NCBI GenBank assembly: GCA_023388015.1
Contig: JAEWHB010000200.1
Coordinates: forward strand, 1-11,289
From: Bacteroidota bacterium
Lineage (GTDB): Bacteria > Bacteroidota > Bacteroidia > Flavobacteriales > Weeksellaceae
Length of the DNA stretch: 11,289 bases
Direction: 5' to 3'
Shown: piece after piece, positions 6,254 through 11,289 of the stretch
Layout: every line of letters starts with the position of its first letter
Numbering within the stretch: position 1 is the first letter of the stretch
Notes under the pieces: generated by a model
What the model saw: the letters and a program-made list of their open reading frames with translations, nothing else
Databases searched by the model: none
What the model was told of the DNA's origin: nothing
Translations under genes and position numbers: made by a program

Positions 6254-7414
6254 ATGTCACAAGAATTAAAAAGCGTAGAATACGGTTTAGAAAAAATATT
6301 TGAAGGAGCTCAAGATTTCCTACCATTATTAGGAACAGATTATGTAGAGTTTTATGTAGGAAACGCTAAACAATCTGCACATTACTATAAAACGGCATTT
6401 GGATTTCAATCGGAAGCCTATGCCGGATTGGAAACTGGATTGAAAGATCGAGCTTCTTATGTATTGAAACAAGATAAAATCCGTTTGGTTTTGACAACGG
6501 CTTTGAACTCTGATTCACCAATCGGAGAACATGTAAAAAAGCATGGAGACGGTGTGAAAATCATTGCGCTTTGGGTGGAAGACGCCAGAAAGTCTTATGA
6601 AGAAACCACTAAACGCGGTGCCAATTCTTTTATGGAGCCCAAAGTTACTTCTGACGAAAATGGGGAAATCGTACAAGCCGGAATCTATGGTTATGGTGAA
6701 ACCGTTTTCATGTTTACCGAAAGAAAAAATTACAAGGGTCTTTTCATGCCCGGCTATGTAAAATGGGAAAGTGATTATAACCCCGAGCCTGTAGGTCTAA
6801 AATTTATTGACCACATGGTTGGAAATGTAGGTTGGAACCAAATGGATGTTTGGGTAAAATGGTTTGAGGACATCATGGGATTTGTGAATTTCCTTTCGTT
6901 TGATGACAAACAAATTACAACTGAATATTCGGCTTTGATGTCAAAAGTAATGGCCAATGGAAATGGTAGAATCAAATTTCCTATCAATGAACCAGCCGAA
7001 GGAATGAAGCGTTCACAAATTGAAGAATATCTTGATTTTTATGAAAGTCCGGGCGTTCAGCATTTGGCTTTGGCCACAGATGACATTATTAAAACCGTTG
7101 CTGAAATGAAATCAAGAGGTGTGGAATTTTTATCAATTCCGCCACAAGCCTATTATGATGCAATTCCTGACAGATTGAAAGACCATATGCACAAATTCAA
7201 AGAAGATATCAATGAATTACAGAAATTGGGCATCATGATCGATGCAGATGAAGAAGGCTATTTGTTGCAGATTTTCACTAAACCGGTGGAAGACCGCCCT
7301 ACGCTTTTCTACGAAGTAATTCAAAGAATGGGCGCGCGCGGATTTGGTGCCGGCAACTTCAAAGCTTTGTTTGAATCCATCGAAAGAGAACAGGAAAAAC
7401 GAGGTACGCTTTAA
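6254..7414 (+). CDS. hpd: 4-hydroxyphenylpyruvate dioxygenase (HPPD)
   Basis: This cytosolic non-haem Fe(II) enzyme converts 4-hydroxyphenylpyruvate and O2 to homogentisate and CO2, the second step of tyrosine breakdown after transamination. At 386 residues it is full length. It has two vicinal-oxygen-chelate halves, about 25-160 and 180-360. The iron ligands are His187 (FIDHMVGNV), His270 (GVQHLALAT) and Glu354 (FYEVIQRMG). Their spacing of 83 and 84 residues is close to that of human HPPD. Substrate-site segments PINEP (243-247) and YLLQIFTKP (336-344) are present, and the C-terminal helix GFGAGNFKALFESIEREQ (363-380) gates the active site. The ATG at 6254 gives the usual short N-terminus. 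The gene stands alone between its own promoter and terminator. No homogentisate dioxygenase is in the window, so whether homogentisate is catabolised further cannot be seen. Confidence 0.97.
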   Translation: MSQELKSVEYGLEKIFEGAQDFLPLLGTDYVEFYVGNAKQSAHYYKTAFGFQSEAYAGLETGLKDRASYVLKQDKIRLVLTTALNSDSPIGEHVKKHGDGVKIIALWVEDARKSYEETTKRGANSFMEPKVTSDENGEIVQAGIYGYGETVFMFTERKNYKGLFMPGYVKWESDYNPEPVGLKFIDHMVGNVGWNQMDVWVKWFEDIMGFVNFLSFDDKQITTEYSALMSKVMANGNGRIKFPINEPAEGMKRSQIEEYLDFYESPGVQHLALATDDIIKTVAEMKSRGVEFLSIPPQAYYDAIPDRLKDHMHKFKEDINELQKLGIMIDADEEGYLLQIFTKPVEDRPTLFYEVIQRMGARGFGAGNFKALFESIEREQEKRGTL

Positions 7415-7432
7415 AAATAGAACTTCATATAC

Positions 7433-7465
7433 AAAAATTCCCGTCTGTTAAGTCGGGAATTTTTT
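7433..7465 (+). terminator. Intrinsic terminator of hpd
   Basis: AAAAATTCCCG (7433-7443) is the exact reverse complement of CGGGAATTTTT (7454-7464). The 11-bp stem has a 10-base loop and a T run to 7465, starting 18 bases after the hpd stop. The A-rich 5' arm means it may also act leftward. Confidence 0.9.
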
Positions 7466-7516
7466 ATTGATAAAAGAGTAAAGGTTAGTAAAAATACCCC
7501 ACGAAAACACGAATGT

Positions 7517-7526
7517 TTCCGCGGAA
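7517..7526. promoter_or_regulatory. Perfect palindrome TTCCGCGGAA, possible operator
   Basis: This 10-bp perfect dyad has a CCGCGG core. Outer bases continue the symmetry imperfectly (AAT at 7512-7514 against ATT at 7528-7530). It lies where the -33 region of the TATCTTTG box at 7540 would be, a position suited to a repressor or activator site. Binding by any protein is inference. Confidence 0.3.
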
Positions 7527-7539
7527 TATTTAGGGGGAA

Positions 7540-7547
7540 TATCTTTG
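7540..7547 (+). promoter_or_regulatory. Putative -7 box TATCTTTG
   Basis: This is an exact match to TAnnTTTG, identical to the box before the Fic gene. It lies 207 bases before the GTG start of the next gene, so if used it produces a leader of about 200 nt or a separate short transcript. No clean -33 TTG is present at 19-21 bp, where the CCGCGG palindrome sits instead. Confidence 0.45.
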
Positions 7548-7754
7548 AGTAGAGAGGGTCATGTATTTTTTTATTTCAAATGTATAAGAAAATTCAGTTT
7601 CATTTTTTCACAAAAAAAATAGTTTTTAAGTTTAATGGTAAAGTATTCAGCAAGAATACTTCACAAACCCTTGTATTTAAGCGGAAAAAATTATTCAGAT
7701 TGACTTAAAAATTTGTAAATTTAAATCAGTTTTCATCCCAAAATTTTTGAATAT

Positions 7755-9254
7755 GTGAAACATTTATTTCAATTAATCAAAAAAATGAACAATCAAGAAG
7801 TTCAGTATTTCAAACAAAAACATTTGTCTGATGCCGGATTTTTGCAACTTTTTGAGATAATTGAGAAACACAGAAAAAAAGATGACGGGCAAATTGAAGA
7901 GAAAGTAAAAGAATTCGGTTTTAAGAATTTAGCTTACCTAAAACATATTTTACTTCAAAAATTATTGGAAGCAATCGTTAGTTCCAGACAATCAACCGAT
8001 GAACAATCAGAAATTTTATATGAATTAATTTTAATCAAATCACTTCGCGAGAAAAAAATGATTTCTCTTGCGGTAAAAAAGTGGGAATCTCTTTACAAAA
8101 AATGTTTAGAAAAAGGGTTTGCCACGCACATTCAATTGCTTTTACACGAAAGATGGCACTTGAGTATGGAAGAAGAAAAGTTTAATTCGTTTACCGAATA
8201 CACAGATTTCATTGAATTTTATTTGGAACATTCACATAACTATGAAAAACTAACTAGAATTCGACAGCTCGAAAGAAAATCGAGACTTTTGATGAAAAAA
8301 TCCTATTTCAAAGATGAAAAGGATAATCAGTTATTGAAAGATTTGGCTGTAAATCTGAAATTTCTTTCTGGTGAAATGAAATACTTCGATCAGGAATACC
8401 AGATTTTGTACAATGCTGCCCAGAGTTATATTCATTTTCTTCAACATAACTTCAATGATGCCTATTTTTCGGCTCGGAGCTGTTTTGGATATTTGAAAGA
8501 AAGTAGGAAATCTTTTTGTCGTTTCAACGAAAATTTCACGCTTCAATTTTTGAAATATTATTCCGATTTATTGTTTTTGGTTAATAGGAAAGAAGAGATC
8601 ACTGAACTACTTTCAACTTTAAAAAAAATCTCCTTTTCTACGGATTATTTCATTGGACAACAACAAATCATCATCTTCCTGATTGATAACCGTTTAGCGC
8701 ATAAAGAATATAATTACGATGAAGTAAAAAAACTTTATTTGGAATCCAAAAATAATCTGGATGAATGGTTGGAGAAATGCGCGCTGGAATGGCGTCCGGT
8801 ACTCTTGGGAAGTATTTCGATTTCGGCTTATGTTTCCGGTTTTCCGCAAAAAGGTTTGTATTTTTTATACCAATATGAAAAATCCTATGCTAAATCTTTC
8901 CGCAAAGAAATTCTTTCGTTTTTTTATTTATTTGGGGTTTTATTGGCTTATGAATCAAAGGATTATGAAGTATTCAATACCACTTACCACAAAGCTTATA
9001 TGCATTTTTACCGTAATCCCGAGCATTATCCTATTTTTGATGAGATCATGAAACCGATGCGCAAAGCTTTTGAAAAGTACGATAATGAAAGCCGAGCTAA
9101 AATATTTGAAAAAATCCTAAAGAAGATTGAAGTTTCAGGTGATTCGGGGTATTTTCAGATTTTGTTTTCGTATTTTGATTTTCCTTCTTGGTTTCGATCA
9201 AAAATTGAAAATTTAAGTTATGTCGAATATAAGTTGAAATATGCAGAAAAATAA
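7755..9254 (+). CDS. Helical protein of unknown function, Bacteroidota-specific family
   Basis: I do not know a function for this 499-residue protein. It has no signal peptide, no membrane segment and no catalytic motif that I recognise. It is rich in Lys, Glu, Leu, Phe and Tyr and appears almost wholly alpha-helical, suggesting a TPR-like repeat scaffold. The N-terminus (LFQLIKKMNNQEVQYFKQKH at 4-23, then LFEIIEKH and LAYLKHILLQKLLEAI) resembles, from memory, the opening of a large family of uncharacterised Bacteroidota proteins that begins LxxLIKSLxxSEKRYFK. That similarity favours the GTG start at 7755. The first in-frame ATG (7785) would remove part of the conserved segment. An ATG at 7752 is out of frame and meets a stop at once. 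It is preceded by a 340-base gap and shares a terminator with the convergent peptidase gene. It is probably a single-gene unit. Confidence 0.8.
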   Translation: MKHLFQLIKKMNNQEVQYFKQKHLSDAGFLQLFEIIEKHRKKDDGQIEEKVKEFGFKNLAYLKHILLQKLLEAIVSSRQSTDEQSEILYELILIKSLREKKMISLAVKKWESLYKKCLEKGFATHIQLLLHERWHLSMEEEKFNSFTEYTDFIEFYLEHSHNYEKLTRIRQLERKSRLLMKKSYFKDEKDNQLLKDLAVNLKFLSGEMKYFDQEYQILYNAAQSYIHFLQHNFNDAYFSARSCFGYLKESRKSFCRFNENFTLQFLKYYSDLLFLVNRKEEITELLSTLKKISFSTDYFIGQQQIIIFLIDNRLAHKEYNYDEVKKLYLESKNNLDEWLEKCALEWRPVLLGSISISAYVSGFPQKGLYFLYQYEKSYAKSFRKEILSFFYLFGVLLAYESKDYEVFNTTYHKAYMHFYRNPEHYPIFDEIMKPMRKAFEKYDNESRAKIFEKILKKIEVSGDSGYFQILFSYFDFPSWFRSKIENLSYVEYKLKYAEK

Positions 9255-9283
9255 AAATCCCGCTTCTTCAGAAACGGGATTTT
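9254..9283. terminator. Bidirectional terminator between convergent genes
   Basis: AAAATCCCG (9254-9262) pairs with CGGGATTTT (9275-9283) around a 12-base loop. The stem starts on the last base of the preceding stop codon. T-rich tracts on both strands (ATTTTCGTTT rightward, ATTTTTATTTTT leftward) let it serve both the helical protein gene and the peptidase gene, whose stop is at 9305. Confidence 0.88.
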
Positions 9284-9304
9284 CGTTTGAATATTAATTC
9301 GAAA

Positions 9305-11289
9305 TTATTTTACCAAAGTCAATTCATCAATGATGTGTTTTGCTCCGGCATATTTATCTATAATAAACAAGATATAGCGAGCGTCCACGGAAATTGTTCT
9401 CTGCAATTCAGGATCAAAAATTACGTCACCCGCCATTGCTTCGATGTTTCCGTCAAAAGCCAAACCGATTAATTCTCCGTTCCCGTTCAATACTGGAGAA
9501 CCGGAATTTCCACCTGTGATATCGTGATCGGTAAGGAAATTGATCCATAATTCACCATTTTTATCGGCATATTGACCGTAATCTTTTTTGTTGTACAAAT
9601 CGATCAATCTTTGTGGATTATCAAACTCAGGATCGCCTTCTTTGTGTTTGGCGATAGTTCCTTTCAGCGTTGTATAATAATTGTATTTCGCATCGTTTAC
9701 TTTTCCTTTTCCAAGTGGCAAATCGACTACTTTTCCATAAGTCAGACGCAAAGTTGAATTCGCATCAGGATATTCAATCGGGCTCAAACCGGACTCTCTC
9801 AGACCTTCTACCAATAAACGGAATGCTGTGGAATAAGAATCTTTCAAAGCTTTGTCTTCTGGTGTTTCAGCGCGGTAACGTGTCATCAAATCTGTTGATA
9901 ATTTGTACAATTCAGCGTTGGTTATTTTTGTAGCCACTGGATTGTCCAAATACTTCAATAATTCTTCTTTTTTCGTGAAGATACTGTTGTTGAAAGCATT
10001 TTTCACATACTCTTTAAAGTTCCCTTTGGATTGATCTCCAATTTGTTTCACATAAGGAGCCAAACCGCCTTTTGCAGCTTTTGTATAATATAAATTCAAT
10101 TGCGCTGCCAAAACTTCTTCTTCCAGTCCCATATTTGCTCCTTCAAAAACATTGTTAATCATTTCTTCAATTGCAGGGCGCATTTCAGCTCTTTTAGCTT
10201 CGTTTTCATTGGCATATTGCTCCAAAGCATTTCCAAGATTTGAAGGAAGTCCGGCAAAAGTGCTGGAACGAAGAATGGTCATCAAATAATTATTGTGTCG
10301 CGCGGACTCATTGGTTTTATTGTAATAATTATTGATGATTTCCACCACATCACCGTATTTTGCTTTCCGAGTGGGATTTTGATTGGCCCATTTCTGGAAT
10401 TCCGCTTCGGTTTTTCGTTTGGAGTCCACGGTTTTATGTTGTTTCAAAGCTTCGATCATTCCGCCACGGTTTTTCCAATAGTTGGCTAAACCGGCATATT
10501 TGGAGGCATAATCCAATCGGACTTTTTGCTCATTGTCCATGTATTTTTTCAAAACGTCCATTCCCAGTTTTGAACCTTCCACCCAAGCCGGATAAGCAAA
10601 ATTGATGTTCTGCTCTACTCCGCCTGCCGGCATCCAACGGTTGGTTCTTCCCGGATATCCCAAAATCATCGAAAAATCTCCCGCTTCGTATCCTTTCAAA
10701 CTAATCGGTAAATGGTGTTTGGGTTTCATCGGAACATTCTCAGCCGAATAATCCGCAGGATTTCCGTTTTTATCGGTATAAACACGGAACAAAGAGAAAT
10801 CTCCGGTATGACGCGGCCATTCCCAGTTGTCGGTATCTCCACCAAAACGTCCAACCATATCGGGAGGCGTTCCAACTAATCGTACATCTTGAAAATCTTG
10901 ATACACAAAATAATAATATTCGTTTCCTTCAAAGAAAGAACGAACCGAAACTACGTATTTTCCACCTTCGTTATTTTCTTGTTCAATTTTTGCAATTTCA
11001 CGGTTGATAGCTGCCATACGCTCGTCTTCGGTCATTTTATCGTTTACCTGACTCAAAATGCGTTTGGATACATCATCCATTCTTACAAAAAATCGAACTT
11101 TTAAGTTTTTTGGTTTTAATTCTTGCGAATGATTCGCTGCCCAGAATCCCTTTGTCAAATGGTCGTTTTCAGGCGTTGATAATTCCGCAATTTGTCCGTA
11201 ACCACAATGGTGATTAGTCAAAACCAAACCGGTCGAAGAAATGATTTCAGCCGTACATCCGCCACCAAACTGAACGATGGCATCTTTCA
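9305..11289 (-). CDS. S46 family dipeptidyl-peptidase, DPP7-like, 5' truncated by window edge
   Basis: S46 peptidases are periplasmic serine exopeptidases that release dipeptides from peptide N-termini, feeding peptide-based growth. The frame continues past a TTG at 11227 to the window edge (visible start KDAIVQFGGGCTAEIISSTG), so the start lies outside. About 660 codons are visible. By comparison with P. gingivalis DPP7 roughly 50 residues, including any signal peptide, are missing. The trypsin-like triad is present: His in TNHHCGY (HH codons 11212-11207), Asp in RHTGDFSLFRVY (codon 10801-10799) and Ser in GGNSGSP (codon 9505-9503). The N-terminus-binding NWEW precedes the Asp, and Asp in AFDGN lies 17 residues after the Ser. 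The next residue is Gly (9449-9451), the position of Arg673 in DPP11. This predicts DPP7-like preference for hydrophobic P1 residues rather than Asp/Glu. DPP11 is the main alternative. Confidence 0.95.
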   Translation of the reverse strand, partial: KDAIVQFGGGCTAEIISSTGLVLTNHHCGYGQIAELSTPENDHLTKGFWAANHSQELKPKNLKVRFFVRMDDVSKRILSQVNDKMTEDERMAAINREIAKIEQENNEGGKYVVSVRSFFEGNEYYYFVYQDFQDVRLVGTPPDMVGRFGGDTDNWEWPRHTGDFSLFRVYTDKNGNPADYSAENVPMKPKHHLPISLKGYEAGDFSMILGYPGRTNRWMPAGGVEQNINFAYPAWVEGSKLGMDVLKKYMDNEQKVRLDYASKYAGLANYWKNRGGMIEALKQHKTVDSKRKTEAEFQKWANQNPTRKAKYGDVVEIINNYYNKTNESARHNNYLMTILRSSTFAGLPSNLGNALEQYANENEAKRAEMRPAIEEMINNVFEGANMGLEEEVLAAQLNLYYTKAAKGGLAPYVKQIGDQSKGNFKEYVKNAFNNSIFTKKEELLKYLDNPVATKITNAELYKLSTDLMTRYRAETPEDKALKDSYSTAFRLLVEGLRESGLSPIEYPDANSTLRLTYGKVVDLPLGKGKVNDAKYNYYTTLKGTIAKHKEGDPEFDNPQRLIDLYNKKDYGQYADKNGELWINFLTDHDITGGNSGSPVLNGNGELIGLAFDGNIEAMAGDVIFDPELQRTISVDARYILFIIDKYAGAKHIIDELTLVK

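Larger units (their letters stand above)
7466..7754. other. Long intergenic region before the 499-residue protein
   Basis: No convincing gene lies here. From left to right I see: a CACGAA pair at 7500-7505 and 7508-7513; a perfect 10-bp palindrome at 7517-7526; GGAATAT repeated at 7523-7529 and 7536-7542; a promoter-like box at 7540-7547; a 42-codon ATG frame at 7580-7708 encoding a lysine-rich peptide that I cannot support as a gene; and an 8-bp dyad AAGTATTC/GAATACTT at 7641-7648 and 7654-7661. The last 60 bases are very AT-rich with no clear Shine-Dalgarno site. This is an unusually long upstream region for the window and may hold regulatory or small-RNA content. Confidence 0.6.

Noticed and set aside
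1..11289. CRISPR array, insertion sequence, phage or integrative element
   Set aside because: No regularly spaced repeats, no transposase or integrase frames and no terminal inverted repeats were seen. The tRNA gene has no duplicated 3' end nearby to suggest an attachment site.

Overview
The window looks like chromosomal DNA of a bacterium in the Bacteroidota, most likely class Flavobacteriia. The evidence is an AT-rich sequence, near absence of Shine-Dalgarno sites, several exact matches to the Bacteroidota -7 promoter box TAnnTTTG just upstream of genes, a flavobacterial-looking AspRS N-terminus (RDKGFMIWIDLRDRYG), an S46 dipeptidyl-peptidase, and a helical protein of a family I know only from this phylum. 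No insertion sequence, phage gene, integrase or CRISPR array is visible. The genus cannot be fixed from the sequence.

Layout, left to right. (1) Bases 1-1283: the 3' part of an APC-family amino acid permease (+). (2) 1304-1331: a terminator hairpin that works in both directions. It separates the permease from a minus-strand pair, tRNA-Leu(GAG) and an NADPH-dependent FMN reductase. (3) 2030-2161: a divergent intergenic region with a 15-bp-period tandem repeat and the aspS promoter. (4) aspS (+), complete, with its own terminator. (5) A promoter, then a class II Fic protein and, 31 bases later, a membrane-anchored family 2 glycosyltransferase, possibly co-transcribed. (6) A promoter, a roughly 110-base leader with two hairpins and a 17-codon reading frame, then 4-hydroxyphenylpyruvate dioxygenase (hpd) and a strong terminator. 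(7) A 340-base gap with a promoter-like box, a CCGCGG palindrome and an unproven 42-codon reading frame. (8) A 499-residue helical protein of unknown function with a GTG start. (9) A terminator shared by convergent genes. (10) A minus-strand S46 peptidase whose 5' end lies beyond the right edge.

Most genes are housekeeping or peptide and amino acid metabolism: amino acid import, aspartyl-tRNA charging, tRNA-Leu, tyrosine catabolism through homogentisate, and release of dipeptides in the periplasm. This fits a proteolytic, amino-acid-using flavobacterium. I see no single multigene system. The items most worth a second look are the hpd leader, the regulatory-looking gap before the 499-residue protein, the paired direct repeats flanking the FMN reductase gene, and the residue in the S46 peptidase that predicts its specificity.
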